Positions 24,237 to 32,939 of a stretch of DNA of 39,562 bases are shown piece after piece (the first letter of the stretch is position 1; each line of letters begins with the position of its first letter). The stretch lies in contig NZ_JACZZA010000016.1 of assembly GCF_014863405.1 (NCBI RefSeq), positions 88,167 through 127,728 of the forward strand. The letters run 5' to 3'. The stretch comes from Dyella acidiphila. Its GTDB lineage: Bacteria > Pseudomonadota > Gammaproteobacteria > Xanthomonadales > Rhodanobacteraceae. Both the position numbers and the translations under genes were made by a program. The notes below the pieces were generated by a model that was not told the origin of the DNA, searched no databases, and saw only the letters and a program-made list of their open reading frames with translations.

Positions 24237-24600
24237 GGCCACCCAACTATCGATAAGGCGCCTATCAACGAGTACGTGTTGTATAGAAAACGTGAAATCG
24301 GCGGAGGCAAGGTTATATGGATCGATACATATGCCTGTATCGGTCGAAGCACGGCCTGCCTTGAGCTGGCGAGTGGTGGTTTTTGAGATTTCCCCTGTGG
24401 TGCGCCGGCAGCATAGCCTGAATTGAATACCCCATTGCAATAGGCAGGGCGGCACGTGCCAAAGGGAGGCCAATAGCGTCGCTTTCCTGTACCGAATGGC
24501 TCTTGGCGGCTGCTTGAATGCGCGCGAGATTTAAGCGACGCCGGACATACCCCAGGTCTGGCCGGCCACGCGTGATGAAAAACAGCCCAAGGAGGGTGTG
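24237..24600. other. Divergent intergenic region, no gene seen
   Basis: This 364-bp region separates the EAL gene (leftward) from the lipoprotein gene (rightward) and should hold both promoters. Near the EAL start lies the near-palindrome GATAAGGCGCCTATC (24251-24265) and two ATCGAT words. AAGGAGGG at 24590-24597 is a strong ribosome binding site for the lipoprotein gene. I see no other feature. Confidence 0.5.
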
Positions 24601-25029
24601 ATGAAACATTGGCTTGCAGCGCCCTTGGCCGCACTCGTGCTTGCTGCGTGCGCGACGACGAAGAGCAAGGTGGTCGATGCGCAATCCTTGTCTGCATTGA
24701 AGCCGGGCGTTACCACGGTTGCCGAGGTGGAGGCAGCGTTCGGAGCCCCGTTCCACGAAACCAAGGAGCCGGACGGCACCGACAAGCTGCAGTACGTCAG
24801 CACGGTCCGCGTTATCGACGACAGCGGCAACAGCGGCCCGGTGGTGGGCTCGAAGATTCCCAGGAAGATCGAAAAGACCGTGTCCGCGCTGCTGGTATTC
24901 GACCAGAGCGGCCGCTTCATGCACGCATGGACCAGCGACAAGACCATCGACGAAAACGTGCCCGGCAACCTGGGCAAGATTCAACAGAGCGATATTTCGC
25001 GCGGTTCGCTGTCAGGGCGCGGCATTTAG
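24601..25029 (+). CDS. BamE/SmpA-like outer-membrane lipoprotein
   Basis: This encodes 142 residues. A lipoprotein signal peptide ends at L-A-A-C17, the lipobox. A small alpha/beta domain with L-K-P-G-V-T-T-V-A-E-V-E-A-A-F-G-A-P (about 37-55) has the start seen in SmpA/BamE/OmlA domains. The rest does not clearly match essential BamE itself, so I call it an accessory SmpA-like lipoprotein. The GTG at 24598 is possible, but the ATG has the better spacing from AAGGAGGG. Confidence 0.75.
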   Translation: MKHWLAAPLAALVLAACATTKSKVVDAQSLSALKPGVTTVAEVEAAFGAPFHETKEPDGTDKLQYVSTVRVIDDSGNSGPVVGSKIPRKIEKTVSALLVFDQSGRFMHAWTSDKTIDENVPGNLGKIQQSDISRGSLSGRGI

Positions 25030-25054
25030 CGTGATGGGCGGTGCCGTTGCATGT

Positions 25055-25447
25055 TCAAGCGGCGGCGACAACGGTGCCTTGGTGGTAAACGATCTTCCAG
25101 CCCTCCGCCGTATGCCGCCACAGGGTTGCGCGACGCGTAACGCGCGCGCCCTGTTTCAGCGTATAGGTGAGCAGGTAGTTGTCGGCGGCGATCTGGCGGC
25201 AATGAAACTCGCTGGTTTCCCACACATCCTCGGCGGGATGCTGGAAGCGCTGTTCCAGCACATCGAGTACATAGTCGCGGCTGTAGCGTTGCCCGGAGGC
25301 GCCGACCTCCCAGAAGTCGGCTTCGGTCATGGCCTCGAACTGCTGGCGCGTGGTGCCGAATTCGGCACGGTGGAAAATCGGCTCGCGCTGCTTCAGTTCA
25401 TCGAGTATGGGCAGCAGGGCAGGCGCGGTGTCGAGGCTGGGTTGCAT
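25055..25447 (-). CDS. DUF4440/NTF2-like protein
   Basis: This encodes 130 residues from the ATG at 25447; a longer frame to 25531 is possible but has no ribosome binding site. The sequence L-K-Q-R-E-P-I-F-H-R ... F-W-E-V-G-A-S-G and L-T-Y-T-L-K ... R-A-T-L-W-R-H-T-A-E-G-W-K-I-V-Y-H-Q-G-T fits the cone-shaped NTF2/DUF4440 fold. Such proteins can be small enzymes or binding domains. No signal peptide is present, and the ligand is unknown. Confidence 0.72.
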   Translation of the reverse strand: MQPSLDTAPALLPILDELKQREPIFHRAEFGTTRQQFEAMTEADFWEVGASGQRYSRDYVLDVLEQRFQHPAEDVWETSEFHCRQIAADNYLLTYTLKQGARVTRRATLWRHTAEGWKIVYHQGTVVAAA

Positions 25448-25551
25448 GGGAGTGGGCCGGCTGGATTGCCCGGCAGCATAGCGAAGCCGGCTGGTGATGG
25501 CGCCCGCTTCGCAGGCGGATGCGGGCGCCATCGTTTAGCAGGTTCTTGCGC

Positions 25552-26577
25552 TTACACCGGCGGCGGATTGCGCTCGGCGAAACCGCGCTGGTGCCAATAC
25601 GGGTAAACCGGCGTGACCTCGCTGGCGGCATCGAGCTTGGCCACCTGTTCGGCACTGAGGTTCCAGCCCACGGCGCCGAGGTTTTGCCGCAGCTGTTCTT
25701 CATTGCGGGCGCCGATCACCACGGTGGAGACGGTGGGACGCTGCAGCAACCAGTTCAGGGCTACCTGCGGAATCGACTTGCCGGTTTGCTGGGCGACTTC
25801 GTCCAGCGCGTCCACCACGCGATACAGGTATTCGTCTTCCACCTGCGGGCCCATGTCGGCGGTCTTGTGCAGGCGGCTTACGGTGGGCAGCGGCTGGCCG
25901 CGGCGGATCTTGCCGGTGAGGCGTCCCCAGCCGAGCGGGCTCCACACCACCGCACCCAGGCCCTGGTCCAGGCCCAGCGGCATGAGCTCCCATTCGTAGT
26001 CGCGGCCGATCAGCGAGTAGTACGCCTGGTTGGCCACATAGCGCGGATAGCCGTAGCGATCCGCCACCGCCAGCGACTTCATCAAATGCCAGCCGGAGAA
26101 ATTCGATACGCCCAGATAGCGGATCTTGCCGGCGCGCACCAGCTCGTCCAGCGTGGACAAGGTTTCTTCCACCGGTGTCATCGCATCGAAGCCGTGCAGT
26201 TGGAACAGGTCGATGTAATCGGTGCCCAGGCGCTTGAGCGCTGCTTCGCAAGTCTTGATCAGGTGATAGCGCGAGGAGCCGACGTTGTTGGGCTGGTCGT
26301 TGAAGCGGAAGGTGGCCTTGGTGGAAATCAGCACTTGGTCGCGGCGGCCCTTGATCGCCTCGCCCAGCACCGACTCGGCGGCGCCGGAGGAATAGATGTC
26401 CGCACTGTCGAACATGGTGACGCCTGCGTCGAGGCAGATGTCCACCAGGCGGCGCGCTTCGGCCACATCGGTGCTGCCCCATTCCTTGAAAAAATCGCCC
26501 TTGCCGCCGAACGTGCCGGTGCCGAAACTCAACACGGGCACCTTGAAGCCCGATGCGCCTAAACGCCGATATTCCAT
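25552..26577 (-). CDS. Aldo/keto reductase
   Basis: This encodes 341 residues. The AKR catalytic tetrad is present: D57, Y62, K87 and H128 (F-D-S-A-D-I-Y, S-T-K, Q-L-H-G). The C-terminal region has the NADPH-binding V-I-G-A-R-N-E-E-Q-L-R-Q-N motif. Length and pattern match the YhdN/potassium-channel beta-subunit-like AKR groups that reduce aldehydes and ketones, including methylglyoxal-type compounds. It lies 104 bp upstream of the DUF4440 gene on the same strand and may be transcribed with it. Confidence 0.92.
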   Translation of the reverse strand: MEYRRLGASGFKVPVLSFGTGTFGGKGDFFKEWGSTDVAEARRLVDICLDAGVTMFDSADIYSSGAAESVLGEAIKGRRDQVLISTKATFRFNDQPNNVGSSRYHLIKTCEAALKRLGTDYIDLFQLHGFDAMTPVEETLSTLDELVRAGKIRYLGVSNFSGWHLMKSLAVADRYGYPRYVANQAYYSLIGRDYEWELMPLGLDQGLGAVVWSPLGWGRLTGKIRRGQPLPTVSRLHKTADMGPQVEDEYLYRVVDALDEVAQQTGKSIPQVALNWLLQRPTVSTVVIGARNEEQLRQNLGAVGWNLSAEQVAKLDAASEVTPVYPYWHQRGFAERNPPPV

Positions 26578-27118
26578 TGCTTTAATCCTCTCGATGGGAA
26601 TGGTCGATCACGATTTGTACCTGAAGTTTTGTCATGCCGGCGCAGGCCGGAATGGCGGCCAAGTAAGCAACGGCGTGATTGGGAACCGCCGTACTCAAGC
26701 AACGCGACAAGCGGGGGAAACGCCAGGGTTCGCGCCAAGTGATAACAGCGTGGAGGGTAAATACAAGTAAGCCCCAGGTTATTGCGGAGGATCGAGCAGG
26801 AAACGAGGTCATCCAGGCAGCGCCCAGGGTGGCCTTGTTGCGCTGAGCGAACGAAGCAGTTGTTGTCGGCGCAGGCCGATCAGTGCTTACGTAAAACTTG
26901 CGACGACGGCTTGCCATCACCCATAGAAAAAGCCGCCATTGCGGCGGCTTTGGTCGGAAGACTCACAGGGCAGGGGAACCCTGGGAGGCAGTGTCACCCG
27001 ACGGCGACTTTGTCGCATATCGAATGTGATGACGGCGAAAAGAACGCAGGCTTTTTATGCCGAACCAGCATGAAAAATGCGCGGCACTTTTGTTTGTGAT
27101 GCAGGTGTGAAAGCTGCG
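26578..27118. other. Intergenic stretch with terminator, no gene seen
   Basis: These 541 bases contain no gene I can support. Part of the left side (GTCATGCCGGCGCAGGCCGGAA near 26633) is a widespread interspersed repeat, and a second GGCGCAGGCCGATCA word appears near 26870. The right side holds the terminator at 26929-26951, serving the minus-strand gene at 27119-27571. Short frames here lack ribosome binding sites. Confidence 0.5.
26929..26951 (-). terminator. Rho-independent terminator
   Basis: A 9-bp stem AAAGCCGCC/GGCGGCTTT around ATTGC gives a T5 run on the minus strand. It lies 168 bp downstream of the minus-strand gene at 27119 and probably ends its transcript. Confidence 0.75.
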
Positions 27119-27571
27119 TCAGTAAGGAATATCCACCCAGCCGCTGCCTTGCAGTGCGTATTGAATGGTGTCGTTGCCCCAGCGGGCACGCAGTGGGCCA
27201 TCGGGTAATTGCAACAGGGTACCGATTTGCAGTTGCTCGATCAGCGCGTAGAAAAATTCCTGCACCTCTACGGAGCTGCTTGCCTGCCAGAAATCGATGC
27301 ACCCGATGCACGCCCGCAAATCACCCTGCAGCCCCATGATGTCGCCGATCTGTCCAAGCACATTGGAATCCGGGTCGAACACGGGCGTGCCATCCTCGCT
27401 GATCAGGGCCAGATGAATGACACGAATGGAACTGGCTGCGTCCGCACTTTGCTGGACCAGGGCGATGCAACTGGTCATCGCACCGAAATTGACTTCCACC
27501 GCTTCGCCCCAGCAACACTCGCTGACCAGTGGCGGATTTGTGCCGGTTGCTTGTTGGATGATGTAAGGCAT
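27119..27571 (-). CDS. Hypothetical protein
   Basis: This encodes 150 residues from the ATG at 27571, with AGGAAA five bases upstream; the longer frame to 27754 reads Arg/His-rich, unlikely sequence. The protein is acidic with mixed alpha/beta character (I-R-V-I-H-L-A-L-I-S-E-D-G-T-P-V-F-D) and three Cys (C-C near residue 22, C-I-G-C near 95). No signal peptide or known motif is seen. Confidence 0.55.
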   Translation of the reverse strand: MPYIIQQATGTNPPLVSECCWGEAVEVNFGAMTSCIALVQQSADAASSIRVIHLALISEDGTPVFDPDSNVLGQIGDIMGLQGDLRACIGCIDFWQASSSVEVQEFFYALIEQLQIGTLLQLPDGPLRARWGNDTIQYALQGSGWVDIPY

Positions 27572-27821
27572 CGTTTTCCTCGCTACTTGTCGACGGTGGG
27601 ACGCGAAACATCGCGCCATAAGGTGCGGCCAGCGCTGCATCCGGGCGTCGCTTGGCACGATGGGAGCATCGGACACCAAGTCAGGGGTAGGTCGGTCAGC
27701 GCTGGCCGCGTTGTGTCGAACGTCTGAGCGCGGCGGGTGTGAACATGCTGTCACTCATGCGGTTCGCTTGGCACGAGCGCGATTGAGCCTGAAGCAGATT
27801 CGAGCACCCTTCCTATACTTA

Positions 27822-28418
27822 TCAATAGGTCGGGCAGGATCCCTTGGTCACCAATTGCGGCACACCGCCGCCTCTGTAGAGCAAGGTAATGGCTTGCCCA
27901 TCCGAACTGGTGCCGTGGTAAATGCCATACAGGCTGGCCGGCGAAATAGCCGTTGCAACCGGCGTGGACCGTATTTGGTAGTGATATCCCGTGCGAACCG
28001 AATAAACATTCATGGTGACGGGCCGGCCGGTATCGCGACTGAGCCCCTCGCTGACGGATATATGGAGCCCCTCGCTTACCGCCTTCAGCTCCTCATAGGT
28101 TGTAGCTCTCAGCGTCACACCCGCTGCCAGCGGATTGTGCTCGTCGATCATCTGATAGGTGCCCGCACCGTTGGCGCGTATTTCGACGGAAAGCCCCGCA
28201 TTATTTACGCCGGAAGCAAAGCAGCCCACGAAATTACTTGAGCCTGGCGCCTCGACGTGCGTGGCTTGCACATTGGCCCCTTCGCAGGGCGTGTCCTGAT
28301 ATGTAACGGCGCCGGCCTTGCTGCATTTATAGATATCCGCCCGGGCGTTGAGGGGCAGGCAAGCAATCAGCAATAAAATGAGCAGGGCGCAAGCCATGCG
28401 CCAGCGATATCCCATCAT
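27822..28418 (-). CDS. Exported DUF4124-domain protein
   Basis: This encodes 198 residues from the first of two ATGs at 28418. A signal peptide ends around A-R-A-D (about residue 25). Directly after it comes I-Y-K-C-S-K-A-G-A-V-T-Y-Q-D-T-P-C, the start of a DUF4124 domain, with both Cys probably disulfide-bonded in the periplasm. The rest (L-Y-G-I-Y-H-G-T-S-S-D-G) is not recognised. DUF4124 proteins are common in xanthomonads; their function is unknown. Confidence 0.75.
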   Translation of the reverse strand: MMGYRWRMACALLILLLIACLPLNARADIYKCSKAGAVTYQDTPCEGANVQATHVEAPGSSNFVGCFASGVNNAGLSVEIRANGAGTYQMIDEHNPLAAGVTLRATTYEELKAVSEGLHISVSEGLSRDTGRPVTMNVYSVRTGYHYQIRSTPVATAISPASLYGIYHGTSSDGQAITLLYRGGGVPQLVTKGSCPTY

Positions 28419-28751
28419 CAAACCCACGACGTGCCCCCTGTGGCAACGAATGGCCGCAGCGTTCCGGCTGCGTTGCCTGGATGTCCAGACCGGCATTTAA
28501 ATTAGCAAGGCGGCCTTATGGGCCGCAATAGTTAATCAGGCTTGTTCTTGGTGGGCTGCCCAAAGCGCCAGTCGACCCTCTTTATTATCAGGGGCCTGCG
28601 CCGCCTGCATCGAGGGTATTGCCCGCCTGGCGGGTGGCCTCTTCACGGCGCCCGGCATCAAGCACGTACTATCGTTGCTGGCGTCGTATTTCTTCCTGGG
28701 AAGGACCGATACTTAAACTCCGCGACGTTATGTTGCTCGATGAGGTACCCC

Positions 28752-29459
28752 ATGAAGCGCACCTGCCATTCGCTCGCATCGGTGCTTTTTCCACTTTTCG
28801 CCGTTCTTGCACTCTGTCTCGCCGGTCCCGCCTTTGCAGGGCAGGGAGTGGCATGCGTTAAAGGTCCGCCTGAGCCCAAGAGCCCAATCATTCCAAAGAT
28901 TCGAGCCATCCAGACTGCGAAATGCGCCTATGGATTCGACGAGATGGTTTCCCGGATAACGGCCTTGGCGACAGACAAGCAGTCTGTAGACAGCGTGGAG
29001 ACGGTGAAAGAGGCTCTCGGTCTGCCCGACATAACCACGGGTTATGACCATTCCCGCATTGCGGCTTACGCGCTGGACATGTCGGGCAAGGGAGGGTGGG
29101 CCGTCAAACTGGGCGTATCCGAAGCGTTTTACCCATTAGACAAAGGTCCCGCTCGTTTTGTACCAGGGCCTCATCCTCGGCGCTTGTACAAAGTCACCGA
29201 TGCGGCGCTTGAGATCGACCTTCGTGTTTTCGCTTTCCGGCCCGCTTCAGCGGCTGGCGGCCAATGCGTTCCCATCTCGCCGCTCGAAGATGCACTCAAG
29301 CAAGCAGGTTGGACCAAGGTTCGACCACGGCCTTCGCTGGGTGGCGGGAGCACAACCGCCACCTTCCAGTACGGAAATAAATTCGTGGCTATCAATGCGG
29401 AGTGCTCAAAGAAGGTGCCGCAGGCTATTTATCTAAGGCAGGATCCCGGTAAAGCCTGA
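28752..29459 (+). CDS. Exported protein of unknown function
   Basis: This encodes 235 residues from the ATG at 28752. A clear signal peptide (L-F-P-L-F-A-V-L-A-L-C-L-A-G-P) ends at A-F-A, residue 29. The mature part has five Cys (as in G-V-A-C-V-K-G, T-A-K-C-A-Y and A-E-C-S-K), which suggests a periplasmic, disulfide-bonded protein. No catalytic motif or known family is apparent. It is transcribed away from the DUF4124 gene, with 330 bp between. Confidence 0.65.
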   Translation: MKRTCHSLASVLFPLFAVLALCLAGPAFAGQGVACVKGPPEPKSPIIPKIRAIQTAKCAYGFDEMVSRITALATDKQSVDSVETVKEALGLPDITTGYDHSRIAAYALDMSGKGGWAVKLGVSEAFYPLDKGPARFVPGPHPRRLYKVTDAALEIDLRVFAFRPASAAGGQCVPISPLEDALKQAGWTKVRPRPSLGGGSTTATFQYGNKFVAINAECSKKVPQAIYLRQDPGKA

Positions 29460-29552
29460 TATTAAAAAAGATGGAGCCAAGTTGATTGACGTGCCGCAGA
29501 TTGGTCGCGATGCGGATTGTTGAGGTAAGGAAATTTACCAACTACAGAGGGC

Positions 29553-30176
29553 ATGGATGTGCGCAAAGCAATTATTCCCGGCGAGCCAAGAAGCTCGACT
29601 ATTGAAGTACTCAAGGAGATTGGCTCAAATGAGCGTCACTTCAACACGATCCAGGCCGAATACAGGAAGCTGGCGTCTGGATGGATGATTGCCGCGCTTG
29701 GCGCAATGGGTTGGGTGCACTCCCATCTGAAGGACGAGCATGCCACGCGCCTGGCGTGTCTCATCGCAATGGGTAGTTCTATCGGCGTTGCCCTGTTGTG
29801 GCTGCTGGATAGAGGCGTCTATCACGCACTATTGGTGGCCAATTGCGTCGCTGCGGAGAGGCTGGAGCGGTTAGCCGCTCCCAAATATCACGTGCACAAT
29901 AAGGTGAGGCGCGATGTTGGCGACGACCTGGTGGGACAGAAAATTGACCTGTTTTATCTCGGGCTTATTGCCGCGGTGCCAGTCGCGCTCATGGCGGGAT
30001 ACTACGATCTGTTAACCCAGGCGAGACAGGATGAAATTCTAGTGGTTCCCCTTTTGTCCTGCATGGGGGTGTTGGGACGCGGGCTGATTATCAAGCTAAA
30101 GAACGTCAAAGAAAGTAGATTCGAGGAGACAAGCATCGGGCGACTACTACTTACAGGTACCACCGCGCAAAAATGA
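29553..30176 (+). CDS. Membrane protein of unknown function
   Basis: This encodes 207 residues. AGAGGGC just before the ATG is a modest ribosome binding site. Helices at about 45-62 and 68-85 (L-A-C-L-I-A-M-G-S-S-I-G-V-A-L-L-W-L-L), then 132-152 and 160-176, suggest two membrane hairpins around a basic loop with H-V-H-N-K-V-R-R-D. No domain is recognised. It lies 93 bp after the exported protein on the same strand. Confidence 0.6.
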   Translation: MDVRKAIIPGEPRSSTIEVLKEIGSNERHFNTIQAEYRKLASGWMIAALGAMGWVHSHLKDEHATRLACLIAMGSSIGVALLWLLDRGVYHALLVANCVAAERLERLAAPKYHVHNKVRRDVGDDLVGQKIDLFYLGLIAAVPVALMAGYYDLLTQARQDEILVVPLLSCMGVLGRGLIIKLKNVKESRFEETSIGRLLLTGTTAQK

Positions 30177-30296
30177 ATGTGTCGCAATGTTCGCCGAGCC
30201 TGATGATCGAGGCCGAATAGTTGCCAAGTCCAGTGCGACAAAGAAAGGTTCCGGCCTTCTTTGCGTACCGCTAGCGTGCCAAGTCGACCCAGAACA

Positions 30297-31067
30297 CTAT
30301 GCACCGTGCTCGGCTGGAATCTGCCCGGACGCCCATGCCGCAAGGCTTTCTTTGTCATGCAGAACGTTCGACAGGAACGTGTTCATTTCAAGAAAGTGCG
30401 GCGTTCCACCCGGCTGCACCGCGTGGTGGAACGATTTGCGGACCAGGTCGTCGAATGGGTATGCGAACACCACCTCCTCGCCCGCATTCCGGCCGAGCCG
30501 GACACGATCCTCGCAAGCAGTGATCGAGCATGAGCGATGTGTGCGGCAGTTGATGGGGCGTGCTGCGTAAAGGGTGCATAACCCCTGTTCGTCCAGCAGG
30601 CCACATTGCGAACCCGGTCCAGATTTTCCGAGTGAAGGAAGCCGGCGCGCGATCTCCGCCTTTTCAGGCTCCGTAAGCCCAAGCAGTTCTTTGGCAATGG
30701 CACAAGCTTCCTGCGCGCTAAGAACAATGCGCATATGTGTGCAGCACATCGAGCATCCACCACTATCCGGGCATGCCGGCTTGGGATAGCGATGGCTGCC
30801 TAGTTCGTCTTTGACGGTAGCATCGGCAAGCTTGAACAGGGCATGGATCTGATGGAGAGGATCATCGTTGGACTCGCTCTCCTCACCCGGATCAATCACG
30901 AGGCGTGCAACGATCCTGTGCGCTCGTTCCTCAAGCAGTGGCCGGTAGCGACGCATGCCTTCCTCGGACGCGCATCGCTCCTCAAGCACGGCGTCGACGA
31001 TTTTTGCTGCGAGTTCATCCGCTTGTGCTTTCATATACGATGGACGGCCGATATTTATCCTGTCCAT
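30297..31067 (-). CDS. YkgJ-type cysteine-cluster (zinc/iron-chelating) protein
   Basis: This encodes 256 residues from an ATG at 31067; an ATG at 31034 is equally possible and neither has a clear ribosome binding site. A cysteine cluster spans the middle: C-P-D-S-G-G-C-S-M-C-C-T-H (about 98-110), then Q-C-G-L-L-D-E-Q-G-L-C-T-L-Y-A-A-R-P-I-N-C-R. This is the YkgJ (CxxxCxxCC) domain, thought to bind zinc or iron. The N-terminal 90 residues are helical and the C-terminus has no recognised feature. The role in the cell is unknown. Confidence 0.82.
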   Translation of the reverse strand: MDRINIGRPSYMKAQADELAAKIVDAVLEERCASEEGMRRYRPLLEERAHRIVARLVIDPGEESESNDDPLHQIHALFKLADATVKDELGSHRYPKPACPDSGGCSMCCTHMRIVLSAQEACAIAKELLGLTEPEKAEIARRLPSLGKSGPGSQCGLLDEQGLCTLYAARPINCRTHRSCSITACEDRVRLGRNAGEEVVFAYPFDDLVRKSFHHAVQPGGTPHFLEMNTFLSNVLHDKESLAAWASGQIPAEHGA

Positions 31068-31209
31068 TTTTACATGTGCAGCAGGTTATGGAAAATCGAC
31101 CCTGCTCCCATGCCATGAAGGGGATGTTTTGCCGCTATGGCTGGCGGAAACCACCTGGCGCCAAGGGAAGGGCGGAGGCAGTTAAATATGCCTGGCTGCC
31201 TACGGCCCT

Positions 31210-32229
31210 TTAAGGCTTGCCATCGAGGATCGCATTGATGGCATCGGCCAAGGCGTAGACATGATCGTTCTGGTTGGTCTCAATGATGATCGTTCGGCCC
31301 TTGGAAGCGTCCGTTGTCAGCAAGGCCTCGAAGTTATGGTTGTTGCCATCGTGCACATGCTTCATCAACTGATTGCCGATCACATCCCAATGCCCAAGCG
31401 CCGTGGACCAGCCGGGATGCCGCCCGATCCCGAGCTGGCGTGTGCTGTCTGGCGTGATGAGGCAGAAACTGGCCATGCAGTTCGACCAGCGGAACAAATC
31501 GTCCGTGGTCAATGACGTCCAACCGCTGATGTCCAGCGTCATTGGATCCTGCTTGAAATTCGCGTCGAAACTTTTGGCGAAGCTGGGCGTGGCTTCCGTC
31601 GGGTCGATCACGGCGTCGCGAATGCCGGCCTTCGGAAATTCCCTTTTCGTGATGAACTCGTCGAAGCTCATGCCGCTGATTTTCTCTATCACCTGCCGGC
31701 GCAAGAACGTGTTGTTATTGTTGTAGGCGTAATGCGTACCGGCCGGATGATCGAGCTGCTTGAGCGCGCGGAGATTGCGGTAAGCATCCGCATCGCTGTG
31801 CACAGTATCCCAATCGATGTCGGGTAAGCCGCTCGTGCAATGCATCAGGTCGTCGATCGTCACCGTTGCCGCCCAGGGCGGCAGGTCAGGCAAGAACTTC
31901 GACACGGGATCGGTCAGCGCAAGCTTCCCCTCCTGCGCAAGCATCAAGATACCGACGGCATCGAACTCCTTAGAGATCGACCCGATGTCGAAGCGGTCCG
32001 AGAGCTTCAGGGGGAGCGTGCGGGATGCGTCCGCGTAACCGATCGCGCGGCGAAGAACGATCTTTCCATGATCCGCAATCAGGACATTTCCGTTCAATAA
32101 GCCAGCTTGGTGCGCCTGGTCGAGGTAGGCATCGAGTCGGGTAACCGTTGTTGACTCTGCATGTGCCGCGCACGGTCCGATGATGGACCATAGAATCGCG
32201 ACAAGAATACCCTTGCCTACCAACGTCAT
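31210..32229 (-). CDS. Exported serine hydrolase (beta-lactamase-like)
   Basis: This encodes 339 residues. A signal peptide ends at A-H-A-E (about residue 25). The nucleophile motif is S84-I-S-K87 in D-I-G-S-I-S-K-E-F, and a Y-N-N-N-N motif in H-Y-A-Y-N-N-N-N-T fits the Tyr-x-Asn box. A H/K-T-G motif near the C-terminus is not obvious. The family includes class C beta-lactamases, D-aminopeptidases and esterases; which one applies cannot be told. It ends 142 bp from the YkgJ gene and is on the same strand. Confidence 0.82.
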   Translation of the reverse strand: MTLVGKGILVAILWSIIGPCAAHAESTTVTRLDAYLDQAHQAGLLNGNVLIADHGKIVLRRAIGYADASRTLPLKLSDRFDIGSISKEFDAVGILMLAQEGKLALTDPVSKFLPDLPPWAATVTIDDLMHCTSGLPDIDWDTVHSDADAYRNLRALKQLDHPAGTHYAYNNNNTFLRRQVIEKISGMSFDEFITKREFPKAGIRDAVIDPTEATPSFAKSFDANFKQDPMTLDISGWTSLTTDDLFRWSNCMASFCLITPDSTRQLGIGRHPGWSTALGHWDVIGNQLMKHVHDGNNHNFEALLTTDASKGRTIIIETNQNDHVYALADAINAILDGKP

Positions 32230-32550
32230 AGTTCACCTCGGAGTGGCTTTTCAGGAGTCGGCACTCGACTGCGCATCGAGCGTCTGATGCGTGCCGCTGG
32301 GAAGAGGTTTAGCCCGGGACTATGGTGCGTTTGCAGACGCCTTCAAACAGCATGGAGCATTGCTGGCACTTGGACGGGACGGCGCCGCTCATAAAATGGC
32401 TGTACGGAACCGGCTCTACCGAATCAGTGACCGCGCAGCGAGGCAGCACGGTGCTATACATGCGCTGAAATAACGACTTGGGTCTGTTTGATTTAGGTCA
32501 ATTGGTTGCCGTTGGCGATAAGTGTTGCTGTAGGGTGCCGGCGATGATCA

Positions 32551-32588
32551 ACAAAAAAGCCCGGCGAGAAATCGCCGGGCTTTTTTGT
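32551..32588. terminator. Strong bidirectional terminator
   Basis: A 17-bp perfect stem pairs 32551-32567 with 32572-32588 around a tetraloop, with A6 on the left and T6 on the right. It lies just beyond the ssrA-like 3' end on the minus strand, where the tmRNA gene's own terminator would be expected. Confidence 0.92.
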
Positions 32589-32593
32589 TTTGA

Positions 32594-32611
32594 TGGTGGA
32601 GGTGGCGGGAA
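32594..32611 (-). other. Remnant of ssrA 3' end, probable island attachment site
   Basis: On the minus strand these 18 bases read TTCCCGCCACCTCCACCA, which matches the T-arm/acceptor/CCA end of bacterial tmRNA (a tRNA-Ser end is the alternative). The rest of the gene is absent: the sequence changes abruptly at 32612. A 3'-terminal stub beside the native terminator is what an integrase leaves when an island inserts in ssrA; the complete gene would be rebuilt at the other end, outside the window. Confidence 0.6.
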
Positions 32612-32739
32612 CGCCCAGGGCGCTTTCGCCAACCCTTTGATGCCCTTTAGTCTGCTAGACCTCATCTGGCATCTCATTCGACACAATTTTAGTGTCTTGG
32701 TTGGGACTTCAATAGCGTACCGGCTTGAACCCTCAAAGG

Positions 32740-32783
32740 CCACCCGGAGGTATGGTTCGACTCCTCTCCTGGGTACCAAATTC
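32740..32783 (+). pseudogene. tRNA 3'-end remnant
   Basis: The segment contains GGTTCGACTCC followed by TCTCCTGGGTACCA, which looks like a T-loop and CCA end of a tRNA. The T-stem does not pair (four extra bases break it), and no matching D-arm or anticodon arm lies upstream. I read it as a decayed or captured tRNA fragment. Confidence 0.35.
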
Positions 32784-32850
32784 GGACGCGGGTTCGACTC
32801 CCGCGTCTACGGCTTTGCAGTCCGTTGCCTGACCACTTTGCCACCCGAAG
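32780..32850 (-). tRNA. tRNA-Cys(GCA)-like sequence, probably degenerate
   Basis: Read on the minus strand, 32850-32780 folds into an acceptor stem with 6 of 7 pairs, a D-arm (GCA...GGC), an anticodon arm with loop CTGCAAA (anticodon GCA, Cys; one A-G mismatch) and a perfect T-stem. The T-loop is AGTCGAA instead of TTCGANN, exactly what is expected if the T-arm hairpin had been inverted, and no CCA is encoded. Function is doubtful. On the plus strand the same T-arm resembles a tmRNA 3' region. Confidence 0.35.
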
Positions 32851-32939
32851 GCCGCCGTAACTTTAGACCCTTCCAAAGGTTCGCATCCCAAGGGGGGCAA
32901 CGAACCCCGGGCCCGCATTGCCTACTCACCAACGTGGCG

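Larger units (their letters stand above)
32230..32939. other. Non-coding junction region with island boundary
   Basis: This 710-bp stretch carries no gene I can support. From 32230 to 32550 nothing stands out. At 32551-32588 there is a strong terminator, at 32594-32611 an ssrA-like end, and at 32740-32850 tRNA-like sequences. The short frames across it have no ribosome binding site. Composition becomes more AT-rich to the right of the junction genes. Confidence 0.5.
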
